Assembly (NCBI GenBank): GCA_031292555.1
Contig: JARLGV010000062.1
Location: 41,140 to 105,139, forward strand
Direction: 5' to 3'
From: Fimbriimonas sp.
GTDB taxonomy: Bacteria > Armatimonadota > Fimbriimonadia > Fimbriimonadales > Fimbriimonadaceae
Length of the DNA stretch: 64,000 bases
Part shown: one piece after another, positions 9,653 through 17,619 of the stretch
Numbering within the stretch: the first letter of the stretch is position 1
Layout of the letters: each line of letters starts with the position of its first letter
Translations under genes and position numbers: made by a program
The notes under the pieces: model-generated
What the model was told of the DNA's origin: nothing
Databases searched by the model: none
Seen by the model: the letters and a program-made list of their open reading frames with translations, nothing else

Positions 9653-9658
9653 ATTCTA
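9653..9658 (-). promoter_or_regulatory. -10-like TAGAAT six bases before the start codon
   Basis: The hexamer TAGAAT on the minus strand lies six bases before the ATG at 9646. With transcription starting about seven bases after the -10 element, the message would begin at or next to the start codon. No convincing -35 element is seen. Confidence 0.5.
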
Positions 9659-9698
9659 TGACCAGACACGGCCAAACTCTCGTCTTTCCGAACAAGCA

Positions 9699-10175
9699 CT
9701 AAAAACTGATTCGGCTCCGGAATGCATGTGTGATCGCAATGGCGAGGGCATCCGCCACGTCGTCCGGCTTTGGCGGTTCGGAGAGCCCAAGGAGTCTGGA
9801 CACCATGAACTGGATCTGTTTCTTATCCGCGCTTCCGTTGCCGACGACGCTTTGCTTCACCTCGGGCGGCGAGTACTCGCTCCATGGAATCCCTCGAAAG
9901 CTCGATGCCAGTAAGATGGCGCCCAACGCCTTGGCCACATCCATCGCTGTCGTCTTGTTGACGGTGAAGAGGAGCCGTTCGGTGGCGATCGCATCAGGCT
10001 GGCGAGCGTCGATGATCTCCAGTGTCTTGTCGTGGATCAGGCGAATGCGGTCTGGCAAGGCGATACGCGGGGTTGTGACAAGGCCAAAGTCCAGCGGCAA
10101 CAGCTTGGAACCCTTGCGCTCGATCACTCCATATCCGATGCGCTCGAGCCCGGGATCGATTCCGAGAATGATCAC
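9699..10175 (-). CDS. ruvC: Holliday junction endonuclease RuvC
   Basis: A 158-residue RNase-H-fold resolvase that cuts Holliday junctions with RuvAB. The acidic catalytic set is visible: Asp7 in ILGIDPG, Glu66 in ATERLLF, and Asp138/139 with Asp142 in KPDDVADALAIAITH. Spacing matches the family closely. I chose the GTG at 10175 because GGGAGAAA lies just upstream and this start places Asp7 and Glu66 at the same numbers as in E. coli RuvC; a TTG 21 bases earlier would add seven residues. ruvA and ruvB are not adjacent. It lies downstream of the CCA-adding enzyme gene. Confidence 0.95.
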   Translation of the reverse strand: MIILGIDPGLERIGYGVIERKGSKLLPLDFGLVTTPRIALPDRIRLIHDKTLEIIDARQPDAIATERLLFTVNKTTAMDVAKALGAILLASSFRGIPWSEYSPPEVKQSVVGNGSADKKQIQFMVSRLLGLSEPPKPDDVADALAIAITHAFRSRISF

Positions 10176-10226
10176 CTGATTTCTCCCGGCGCCCAATGTC
10201 GGATCGGCTCCAACCGATCACCAAGG

Positions 10227-11591
10227 TTAGCCACCGTTTGCACCATCAAATCTCTCGACGATCATTCGTTTCGCACTTTCCTTGTCATTCGGAGCCAGGC
10301 TCCCTTCCAGCACCTGTTCAGTAAGGTACGCCTTAATCCGTCCGACTTCCGGCCCAGCTGGCACCCCAGTAAGCTCCATGATCTCACGTCCGCTCAACGG
10401 GCTCTGGAGCGTCTCCCGTGGTGTGGCCATTTGTACGGTCGCCAACCTCTCGCGAATCGTCCGCAATTCCATGACGCGAACGCCGGGCCGAAGGGCGCTC
10501 GTATCTGCCTCAACCAGGTCCAAAAGCCGTTCGGTTTGGTCGCCAAGGTCGCGCAACACTCGGCGAGCAGCCGCCGGCGAAAAGGTGGGCGAACTTCCCA
10601 GGCGCATGTGGTTCTTGACTAGCTGCGCGACCCGATCGATATCCCTCTCTGCGAACTTCAGCCTTCGCAGGATATGACGCGACATCTGAGCGCCCACCAC
10701 CTCGTGCGAAAAAAAGCGAGTGTTTCCCTCCTCGTCCACGGTCCGGGTAGGCGGCTTCCCAACGTCGTGCAAGAGGGCTCCCAGCGACAACGTCAGGTCC
10801 TCGCAACCGGCGTTCCTGAGAACCAGCATCGTATGGTCCCAGACGTCGAGATGGTGGTACTTCCCTTGCTCGCAATCGACCATTGGCAGGAACTCGGGGG
10901 CAAAGATCTCGAACAGACCCAACTGCATGAGGTCTTGAAGCGCGTCGGGCGCCGAGGGGTGTCCCAGCATCTTCACGAACTCGTCCCGGATGCGCTCAAA
11001 GCTGACGATTCCAAGCCGATGCCGGGAATCGACGATCGACTCATAGAGCCCGGCGGCGGGAGTGAACCCCAGCTTCCAGCGAAACCGGACCGCTCTCAGC
11101 ATCCGTAGCGGATCGTCCACGAACGTTTGTATCGGGTCGCGCGGAGTTCGGAGGATTCGCGCCTCCAAGTCGTCGAGGCCCTTTCCCAAGATATCGCGCA
11201 ATTCACCGGTGTGGAGACTGCGCATGAGCGTGTTGACGGTGAAATCGCGGCGGAGGGCATCCTCGTAATAGGTGGCGGGTTCCACGTTGGGTTTGCGCGA
11301 ACCCTCATCGTAGCTCTCACGCCGGGCGGTCACCAACTCGACGTTGATCCCCTCGACGTGCACCATCGCAGTGCCGAATCGTTCGTATGTAACAGGAGGG
11401 ATCGATGAGACTCCCAGATCGTACAGCCGCCGGGCCAATTCGGGTGCGGAGCCCCGCGTCACCATATCGAAGTCTGTTCCGGTTCGGATTCCCAGCAGCT
11501 CGTCGCGCACGGCGCCGCCGACCAGCCATAGATCTCCTTCAAACGGAGTGGCCAGCGTGGCTTCACGGATAGCTAGCAGGGCAGGATGCAT
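10227..11591 (-). CDS. CCA tRNA nucleotidyltransferase / poly(A) polymerase family, with HD domain
   Basis: A 454-residue class II nucleotidyltransferase that adds or repairs the 3'-CCA end of tRNA, or polyadenylates RNA. The palm domain has LVGGAVRDELLG (GG and R contacts), the metal-binding TDFD (Asp40 and Asp42), RRDFTVN and DDPLRMLRAVRF. A C-terminal HD phosphohydrolase domain begins at ALLHDVGKP. The open frame continues 94 codons upstream, but that extension looks non-coding (Arg/Pro-rich) and overlaps a structured repeat, so the ATG at 11591 directly before the family start is preferred. Sequence alone does not separate CCA-adding from poly(A) activity. Confidence 0.9.
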   Translation of the reverse strand: MHPALLAIREATLATPFEGDLWLVGGAVRDELLGIRTGTDFDMVTRGSAPELARRLYDLGVSSIPPVTYERFGTAMVHVEGINVELVTARRESYDEGSRKPNVEPATYYEDALRRDFTVNTLMRSLHTGELRDILGKGLDDLEARILRTPRDPIQTFVDDPLRMLRAVRFRWKLGFTPAAGLYESIVDSRHRLGIVSFERIRDEFVKMLGHPSAPDALQDLMQLGLFEIFAPEFLPMVDCEQGKYHHLDVWDHTMLVLRNAGCEDLTLSLGALLHDVGKPPTRTVDEEGNTRFFSHEVVGAQMSRHILRRLKFAERDIDRVAQLVKNHMRLGSSPTFSPAAARRVLRDLGDQTERLLDLVEADTSALRPGVRVMELRTIRERLATVQMATPRETLQSPLSGREIMELTGVPAGPEVGRIKAYLTEQVLEGSLAPNDKESAKRMIVERFDGANGG

Positions 11592-11763
11592 TTCGACAAT
11601 ACAGAATGACGTATCCTCACTTTCGCTGGCACGTCGCAAGGAAGGAGTCGTTGGAAATGACGTCCAGAACGGTGTTTTGCGTTGGTCCTGCAAATAGCGT
11701 GAGACTGGTTGGAAGTCGCTCCCTACTAACCGAATCGTGAGAGGCGGCAGTGGACGGAGCCTT

Positions 11764-11815
11764 GGCCGCGACGTAGGTCGCGCACCTTGGGTGCGGCGAC
11801 AGGCTTGTCGTGGCC
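11764..11815. repeat. Cloverleaf-like cluster of three hairpins closed by an outer stem
   Basis: In the 303-base gap between the CCA enzyme and pepC, three perfect short hairpins follow one another: CGCGAC/GTCGCG (11767-11782, loop GTAG), GCACC/GGTGC (11782-11794, loop TTG) and CGACA/TGTCG (11797-11810, loop GGCT). They are enclosed by GGCC at 11764-11767 pairing with GGCC at 11812-11815. The total is about 52 bases. No tRNA T-loop or anticodon pattern is present. It may be a REP-type element or a structured RNA. The rest of the gap shows no gene. Confidence 0.6.
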
Positions 11816-11894
11816 GGTCGCCGCAGGAATCCGGATGGCGGACCGAGGTCCACCGGACTTGGGCGGAACGCATTCCGCGCTCTCTAGAGGGCGG

Positions 11895-13259
11895 CTAGAG
11901 GGCCAGGCTCCCCATCGGATCCCAGGGATCGAGTTCGACCGGTTTCATGTCGAGTGCCTTGAGGACGTCTCCAGGGACATGATTCTTGTGGACCACGACC
12001 TCGTAGTTGTACTCGTCGAACCAGGCATCGCTCATTTGGAAGAACCCCTTGTCGCCAACTTTGTCGCTCCAAGAGTTCTCAACGCGCCACTTTCTCGACT
12101 TGCCGTCCTCGCCGAGGTCGACGCCAGTGAACACCATCGCGTGCGACATAGCTGAGTGGCAATACTGCAGGCGCTCGGCTTTGTTCATGCCGTTGCTCGT
12201 TCCATATACGAGGTCATAATCGAACATCTCGATATCCATGGTTCCGAGGTCGCGCTCCAGGAAGCGGCCCACATCACAGCCGAACCAGACCGATTCGCCG
12301 GACTGGATCTGCTTGATCGCCGCCTGCTTGATCGTGTCGAGATCGACGTTGAGGTACTCGACCGGCTTGCCACCCGTCACGTTCCCCAGGAATCGCACGG
12401 TGTAGGTGCAGTTGAAGTCGTGGCCCGGCCTCGGGTCATTGATCAGGCAGACCATGTCCGAGAGGTTGTAGCCGACGTACTGGGCATAAAACTCTTTGGC
12501 AGTCAACGTTCCGACCCGGTGGAACATCTTGTCCTTGTCCCGCCACTGCCACTCGAAGTTTGTCGGGGGCTCGCCGAGATGGATGCAGAGCATCCGGTAG
12601 GTTTCGGCCATCTGAGCCTTCTTCATATCTTGAAGTGACTCGAGAGAGCGTCCGGCCGCATGCGCCTTTCGAAGTTCGCAGGCATATTCGCGAAGCTTGC
12701 CGGTGATGTGGTCGTTCATCTGACCGGTGCTGGAACTGCTCTCCGTCTCCGGCATGACCGTCTTTGGGACTACGCCGTACTTCTCGATGAGATTGACGAA
12801 CATGTCCCACTGGCCGCCGTCCTGAATCGGACTACTCAGCAAGTAGTTCAGAAGGCGGCTGCCGACCGGTTCGTCAAGGGTGACGAGGATATTCTCCAGA
12901 TAGTAGTTGGCCTTCTCCAGCTTGTCCCAAAACATCGTGTAGTTCTGGCTCAGTTCGAAGCCCTCGGGCAGGTTCATCACGGTCTGCGCCTTCGAGCGGA
13001 ACGTGTTCAAAGCGGCGAACATCCAGCAGCGGCCACTTCCCTTCTGCGATGTTGCCGGGTTCTCCGTGAGATGGTGGCTGAAGGATGTATCCACCAACGC
13101 CGCCCTTCGCCGGTTAGTTGCAACCTTATTCACGGGCGTAGTGCAAACCGCGTTCATCGACTGCCTGTAACGAGGGGTCGACTCAAACGCGTTCTGAAAG
13201 GCTTCGAGATCCGATTGGGTAATCGCTCCTGTGTCGGGGCGCACTGATGTAGCTGCCAT
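11895..13259 (-). CDS. pepC: Aminopeptidase C / bleomycin hydrolase family cysteine peptidase (C1B)
   Basis: A 454-residue intracellular papain-fold aminopeptidase. The catalytic Cys78 lies in SQKGSGRCWMFAALN, the catalytic His in HAMVFTGVD, and Asn in WRVENSWSDKVGDKGFF. The C-terminal arm, which trims to the active site in bleomycin hydrolases, ends in WDPMGSLAL. The length is right for the family. The ATG at 13259 lies five bases after TATGAT with no Shine-Dalgarno sequence. A small CTCTAG/CTAGAG inverted repeat (11882-11900) overlaps the stop codon. Confidence 0.95.
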   Translation of the reverse strand: MAATSVRPDTGAITQSDLEAFQNAFESTPRYRQSMNAVCTTPVNKVATNRRRAALVDTSFSHHLTENPATSQKGSGRCWMFAALNTFRSKAQTVMNLPEGFELSQNYTMFWDKLEKANYYLENILVTLDEPVGSRLLNYLLSSPIQDGGQWDMFVNLIEKYGVVPKTVMPETESSSSTGQMNDHITGKLREYACELRKAHAAGRSLESLQDMKKAQMAETYRMLCIHLGEPPTNFEWQWRDKDKMFHRVGTLTAKEFYAQYVGYNLSDMVCLINDPRPGHDFNCTYTVRFLGNVTGGKPVEYLNVDLDTIKQAAIKQIQSGESVWFGCDVGRFLERDLGTMDIEMFDYDLVYGTSNGMNKAERLQYCHSAMSHAMVFTGVDLGEDGKSRKWRVENSWSDKVGDKGFFQMSDAWFDEYNYEVVVHKNHVPGDVLKALDMKPVELDPWDPMGSLAL

Positions 13260-13264
13260 GCCTA

Positions 13265-13270
13265 ATCATA
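13265..13270 (-). promoter_or_regulatory. -10-like TATGAT five bases before pepC
   Basis: TATGAT on the minus strand is separated by five bases from the pepC ATG. There is no ribosome binding site, so a leaderless transcript is likely. No clear -35 element is seen. Confidence 0.5.
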
Positions 13271-13345
13271 TCCTGACAAACATCCCAGTGGCCTAGAATT
13301 GCCCATCACATTCAATTTCATTCCTTTAGATCGGGACTTTTTTCA

Positions 13346-13383
13346 ATTGGAACAGCAGTAGGACGGGTCGATTCAGTTCCAAT
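13346..13383. repeat. Inverted repeat ATTGGAAC/GTTCCAAT between dus and pepC
   Basis: Perfect 8-base arms at 13346-13353 and 13376-13383 flank a 22-base loop, just after the stop codon of the dihydrouridine synthase gene. No T-run follows in the dus direction, so it is a weak terminator candidate. Confidence 0.35.
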
Positions 13384-13386
13384 CGC

Positions 13387-14418
13387 CTAGTCGGCCGCCA
13401 CCAACGCTGGCAGATCGCTCTGGGCAACACTTTCACTGAGCAAAAGATAGAACTCATCGATGGATTGGGCCGCTTTGACCTGGGCAAAGTGGGAGAACGT
13501 ACCAAACGTGGCGGCCAACTTCAGCCACTGCTTCAAACGAAGGAGTGTCTTGACCGGAGCCGGTCCATGGCAACGATCCATCCACGCCTCGAGATCGCCC
13601 AAAAGAGTGGGCCAGTTCCGGTCCGCCCACGGCGTCAGATCCGAATCCGCACATCCGATTCCCAGTTCTCCAGCGATCTGCCTGGCCAGCATCGGATTGG
13701 CCAAGGCGCCACGTCCAATCATGAAGTGGCGACATCCGGTGGCCTCCCGACACCGGTGGAAATCGTCCAGGTTCCAAATATCACCGTTGGCAACGACCGG
13801 TACCGGCAGGTCGCGGCGAACCTCCGCGATCGGTTCCCAAAAGACGGGAGGCAGATAGCCCTGGACGCGAGTTCTCGCGTGAATTGTGATCCAAGAGGCG
13901 CCTCCCTCGACCGCCATCGCCGCGTTCTCGTGGATCTCGTCGATCCGGTCCCAACCGAGCCTCAGCTTCGCCGAAATGGGAACCCCGCTTGGTACCGCTT
14001 GCCTCACCGCTCTGACGATCTCCCGTATCCGGTGGGGATACTTCAGGAGGGTTGCCCCGCCGTCGTTTCGATTCACGGTCTTCGCCGGACAACCGAAGTT
14101 GATATCGATTGCACCGGCCCCTGCCTGGCAAGCGTTTATTGCCGAAGCCGCCATCCGCTCAGGATCGCCGCCGAGGATCTGAACCTGAACCAGCATCCCG
14201 GTCGGAGTCCTTCCACCCTGGTTCAATTCCGGTACGTCGCGGCGATACACCTTTGTAGGAATCGGATGAGTGCTCACCCGGATGAACTCTGACACCGCAA
14301 ATGAGAAGGCGCCGGTAGCGCCCTGCAAAGCTCTCATTGGCGCGTCGGTTATCCCTTCCATGGGCGCCAGGACGAGCGCTGGGCGGTCCACGTCGATGAA
14401 TTGGACCACATCCGCCAT
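13387..14418 (-). CDS. tRNA-dihydrouridine synthase (DusC-like)
   Basis: A 343-residue FMN TIM-barrel enzyme that reduces uridine to dihydrouridine in tRNA. It shows LAPMEGITDAPMR at the start of the barrel, the catalytic Cys in DINFGCPAKTVNRNDGGATLL, and phosphate-binding VVANGDIW and MIGRGALANP. The GCPAKTVN form is closest to DusC of gamma-proteobacteria, but target positions cannot be read from the sequence. The start at ATG 14418 gives a typical N-terminus; a TTG seven codons earlier is less likely. It lies just downstream of the small Imm50-like gene. Confidence 0.92.
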   Translation of the reverse strand: MADVVQFIDVDRPALVLAPMEGITDAPMRALQGATGAFSFAVSEFIRVSTHPIPTKVYRRDVPELNQGGRTPTGMLVQVQILGGDPERMAASAINACQAGAGAIDINFGCPAKTVNRNDGGATLLKYPHRIREIVRAVRQAVPSGVPISAKLRLGWDRIDEIHENAAMAVEGGASWITIHARTRVQGYLPPVFWEPIAEVRRDLPVPVVANGDIWNLDDFHRCREATGCRHFMIGRGALANPMLARQIAGELGIGCADSDLTPWADRNWPTLLGDLEAWMDRCHGPAPVKTLLRLKQWLKLAATFGTFSHFAQVKAAQSIDEFYLLLSESVAQSDLPALVAAD

Positions 14419-14443
14419 TCCATTTCGTTTGACGACCAACGGC

Positions 14444-14842
14444 CTACTGATAGCGGAGCCTCGGTGTGTCGTCTGGCTCGCCCGGGTCGATTTGAATGAG
14501 AATCGCCTCGAATCCTTCGCTTACGACCGAACCAAAGGCGCCCAGCGATGTGACGATATGGCCATTCTCGCGTTCGAGTTCCACGTAGTACAGGTCATGG
14601 TCTCCGATCGGCAGATCGAAGGAGACGATCCCCGCCCATTCGAGGCAGATCCGCACCGACAAGTGCTGGTTGCGGTCTTCGCCGAGCATATCGTTGTAGT
14701 CCAACACCATTCGGATCGTGTCGGCCGACCGGTCGATGTCCACACTTCGCACGACGGCGTCGTGAAGCGTCGGATAGTAGCCGTAAAGCTGCTTCAGGAG
14801 TCCGCCGTCCGTAGTGTCCGCCCAAACAGTCTGGTCGCTCAT
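14444..14842 (-). CDS. Small protein resembling the Imm50 immunity family
   Basis: A 132-residue soluble protein. YGYYPTLHDAVVRSVDIDR followed by a beta-rich stretch and WAGIVSFDLP resembles the Imm50 pattern (a His-Asp-Ala motif followed by a strand of charged and hydrophobic residues), members of which neutralise polymorphic toxins. No toxin gene is adjacent. I use the ATG at 14842 because residues further upstream are non-typical and AGGT precedes this codon. The family match is by eye and modest; it could be an unrelated beta-rich protein. Confidence 0.5.
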   Translation of the reverse strand: MSDQTVWADTTDGGLLKQLYGYYPTLHDAVVRSVDIDRSADTIRMVLDYNDMLGEDRNQHLSVRICLEWAGIVSFDLPIGDHDLYYVELERENGHIVTSLGAFGSVVSEGFEAILIQIDPGEPDDTPRLRYQ

Positions 14843-14973
14843 ACCTGCGCTAGATTGTGAACGTTCCCGGCGCATCACTGTCCTACAATCCATATGCGAT
14901 AGGCATGACGGGGATGATTCGGCCAAAAAACTAAGAACGGTATCTCGATCGCTCGGACGGGTATCTTCACCTC

Positions 14974-15501
14974 GTGACCGTCATATTGTTCATCGCCGCT
15001 AGCCTCGACGGCTATATCGCAGGTCCCGACGATGACCTTTCGTGGATGTTTACCGATGCCGACTACGGCTTCTCGAGCTTCTTTAGCGAAGTCGAGACCC
15101 TCGTCATGGGCCGGGGCACCTATGAGGTCATACGAAGCTTTGGCGACTGGCCGTACGCTCAAAAACGCACGATCGTAGTCAGTCGTTCCTCAAGCCTCAA
15201 GATCGATACTCCCGAAACGTCGCTCTATTGCGACGATCTTCCGAGTTTGGTCGCCCGCTTGGACAGCGAAGGCTGCGACCGCGTTTGGCTGGTCGGCGGC
15301 GGCGAACTCGTTCGCTCATTCTTGGAGCAGGGCCTCCTCGACGAGATCAACGTTTCAATGCACCCGATCCTGCTCGGAACCGGCGTCCCCCTCTTCCCGG
15401 GTGGTTTCCGTCGAACCATGCTCCTGCTGAAAGACCACCAGGTCTTCGAGGGCGGCCTCGTCCAACTCGTCTACCACGTCATGCCCGACGACGATTTCTG
15501 A
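14974..15501 (+). CDS. DHFR/RibD-C-terminal-like reductase
   Basis: A 175-residue protein of the dihydrofolate-reductase-like family (RibD C-terminal domain). ILFIAASLDGYIAGPDDDLSWM is the usual opening, followed by LVMGRGTYEV and, near the C-terminus, VWLVGGGELVRSFLEQGLLDEI. Such proteins use NADPH, but true DHFR activity is not established for this branch. The start is GTG at 14974, six bases after TATCTT (14962-14967), with no Shine-Dalgarno site. It is divergent from the Imm50-like gene. Confidence 0.88.
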   Translation: MTVILFIAASLDGYIAGPDDDLSWMFTDADYGFSSFFSEVETLVMGRGTYEVIRSFGDWPYAQKRTIVVSRSSSLKIDTPETSLYCDDLPSLVARLDSEGCDRVWLVGGGELVRSFLEQGLLDEINVSMHPILLGTGVPLFPGGFRRTMLLLKDHQVFEGGLVQLVYHVMPDDDF

Positions 15502-15510
15502 GCCCTGCAC

Positions 15511-15707
15511 GGGACGCGGGAAGCGGGAAGCGGAGCATTGGTGTAGCGTAGCGGCGTGTTGAGCTAGCTGCGGATCCAAGCGCGCAGGCTCACCACATCA
15601 CAGAAACAGCTAACCCGCCTCTTCGCCAACCCGCTTCGGCCCACGTCACTGCCTCACTACTCCGCCACTCCAATACTCCGCTCTCCGCTCTCTGCTCTCC
15701 GCTCCCC
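15511..15707. repeat. Imperfect purine/pyrimidine-rich inverted repeat
   Basis: A GA-rich arm (15511-15548, GGGAAGCGGGAAGCGGAGCA then TTGGTGTAGCG) is mirrored by a CT-rich arm (15663-15707) whose reverse complement reads GGAGAGCGGAGTATTGG. About 22 of 29 aligned positions pair, across a gap of about 115 bases. The arms are also internally repetitive in a CTCCGCT unit. It occupies most of the 250-base gap before the NCS1 permease; no gene is seen there. Confidence 0.5.
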
Positions 15708-15751
15708 ATGCCTCCCTTCCCCTTTCCCCCTGATACCGGCTAAATTACGGT

Positions 15752-17173
15752 GTGGAGACTGAGTTTGAGGGTGGCGGGGGACTGGGCAATGTCGATCTTG
15801 ACCCAACTTCGCTGGAGCAGCGCACCTGGAATTGGGTGGACTATTCTGCGCTTTGGATCGGCATGGCTCACAACATTCCAACCTGGATGATGGCCGGTGG
15901 ACTGATCGACGCGGGGTTGCGGTGGTGGCAAGCGGTCTTGATCATCGCCCTGGGGAACCTGATCGTTCTCGTACCAATCCTTCTCAATTCTCACCCGGGA
16001 GCCAAATATGGAATTCCGTTTCCGATCATCGTAAGAGCCTCGTTCGGAATTCGCGGCGCCAATCTCGCGACCATTGTGAGAGGCGTGATCGCAGCGGTGT
16101 GGTTCGGCATTCAAGTGCAGATCGGAGGAGAGGCACTCAAGCTTGTGGCTATTCGCCTGGCGCCTGGAATGTCGCACCTGAACGACATGCAGTTCCTGGG
16201 TCAGGGCATGCTGAGTTGCGTCTGCTACCTGCTGTTTCTATTCCTCAACCTGTGGATACTCCTCCACGGAATGGCCTCGTTGCGAAGATTTGAGCGTTGG
16301 GCCGCCCCAAGCGTTCTCGTTCTTGCCGGCATTTTGTTCCTGTGGTCGTGGCAGCAGGCCGGTGGGCTGGGTCCCGTCGTTTCCGAGGCCCCGACACATG
16401 CCCCAACTAATCTCAGCCACTTGGTTCTGACGTCGCTTATGTCCGTCATCGCCTTCTGGGCAACTCTGTCTCTTAACGCCTCTGACTTCACTCGCTTCTC
16501 ACGATCGCAGAAGGATCAAATCGTCGGACAGACGATCGGTCTGCCTGCGACGATGATTCTGTTCTCCCTGATGGGCGTCCTAACCAGTTCGGCGACCGCC
16601 GTCATATTCGGGAAGGTTATCTGGGACCCCGTGGCGCTCGTCCAGAAACTTCCATCCGATCTGCTGGTTATTGTGTGCCTGCTCGCAGTGACCCTCGCGA
16701 CGCTGTCCGTCAACGTCGCAGCAAACCTCGTTTCGGCCGCCTACGACATTTCGAATCTGGCCCCCACGAAGATATCAATGGCAAGGGGAGCGGTGATCGC
16801 CGCCGTACTCGGCACCGTCATCATGCCCTGGCGTCTGCTCGCAAGTGCTCACGTATACATCTTCGATTGGCTGGGTAATGTCGCCATCGCCCTCGCACCA
16901 GTTGCTGGAATCATCATCGCCGACTATTGGCTGGTTCGCAAGCAGCATTTGTCAGTTCCGGACCTCTACAGGACCGAAGGCGCCTACCGGTACTGGCACG
17001 GCGTGAACCCAAAGGCGGTCGTTGCGGCCGGACTGGGAGTCCTGGCGGCATACAGCGGCCATTTCGTTCCGGCACTCACGATCCTCTCCGATCTGAGTTG
17101 GATCACGGGCATCCTCGTGGCGCTCGTGTCGTATTGGCTCCTGATGGGCAAGGTTAGCGCTCCTGCGTCGTAG
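15752..17173 (+). CDS. NCS1-family nucleobase or allantoin/hydantoin permease
   Basis: A 473-residue, about 12-helix sodium or proton symporter of nucleobase:cation symporter family 1. Helix 1 shows LWIGMAHNIPTWMMAGGLIDAG and helix 3 the conserved PIIVRASFGIRGAN, both typical of allantoin, hydantoin (Mhp1-type) and cytosine permeases. The substrate cannot be chosen from sequence; no purine-catabolism genes are adjacent. The start is GTG at 15752, five bases after TAAATT (15741-15746), with no Shine-Dalgarno site. Confidence 0.88.
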   Translation: METEFEGGGGLGNVDLDPTSLEQRTWNWVDYSALWIGMAHNIPTWMMAGGLIDAGLRWWQAVLIIALGNLIVLVPILLNSHPGAKYGIPFPIIVRASFGIRGANLATIVRGVIAAVWFGIQVQIGGEALKLVAIRLAPGMSHLNDMQFLGQGMLSCVCYLLFLFLNLWILLHGMASLRRFERWAAPSVLVLAGILFLWSWQQAGGLGPVVSEAPTHAPTNLSHLVLTSLMSVIAFWATLSLNASDFTRFSRSQKDQIVGQTIGLPATMILFSLMGVLTSSATAVIFGKVIWDPVALVQKLPSDLLVIVCLLAVTLATLSVNVAANLVSAAYDISNLAPTKISMARGAVIAAVLGTVIMPWRLLASAHVYIFDWLGNVAIALAPVAGIIIADYWLVRKQHLSVPDLYRTEGAYRYWHGVNPKAVVAAGLGVLAAYSGHFVPALTILSDLSWITGILVALVSYWLLMGKVSAPAS

Positions 17174-17422
17174 TTGGCCCAAGCCTGGCAGCCGGTGGCG
17201 CCGGAGGTGGGCCCTCATCGGAGCCTTGGTGGAAGACCAAGGCGACCTCGAGGGCAAATGCAGTTGGCCCATTCGTGAGGGCTGTTCGCTGGCCCAGTGC
17301 GATTAACCGACACCGCACAGTGAGTGTAAATTGACGGATTGTCCTTTTTGGGGCCGGCAAGCTGCCTCGGACATTTGTTGCCATCACTGCCTGCCCCGAT
17401 AGGAATAGGGAAAGCCAATCCG

Positions 17423-17594
17423 GGCTAGCGTACACAATCCCATCTTCGGGATAGGCAGACCGGAATGGGCATTGGCCCTCCGATCTGTTCGTCCTCGCCT
17501 CATCCCAGATGGGCGCATGAAGCGCACATCCGAGGCTAGCATTTGTAATCCCCGCGGGATGGCCGGACAGGACGATGTCCGGCATTCCCGCGGG
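17423..17594. repeat. Pair of REP-like units with a long hairpin
   Basis: Two units begin with GGCTAGC (17423 and 17534, 111 bases apart). The first contains small hairpins ATCCC/GGGAT (17437-17452) and GGGC/GCCC (17467-17478). The second contains a hairpin of 19-base arms with two mismatches (17551-17569 with 17576-17594, loop 17570-17575), opening CCCGCGGGATGGCCGGACA. ATTTGTAATCCC precedes the second hairpin. These sit in the 446-base gap between the permease and the six-hairpin glycosidase; no convincing gene is present there. Confidence 0.6.
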
Positions 17595-17619
17595 CAGGTT
17601 CTTGCGGACGAATTTCGAG

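Noticed and set aside
11764..11815. Cloverleaf read as a tRNA gene
   Set aside because: Loop sizes are three to four bases, the acceptor stem is only about four pairs, and there is no T-loop or CCA-like end.
11592..11873. N-terminal extension of the CCA-adding enzyme by 94 codons
   Set aside because: The extension is Arg/Pro-rich, unlike the family, and it covers a structured repeat; the ATG at 11591 gives the normal family start.
17154..17585. Minus-strand frame of about 143 codons between the permease and six-hairpin genes
   Set aside because: It covers the REP-like units, lacks a start signal, and has no family resemblance.
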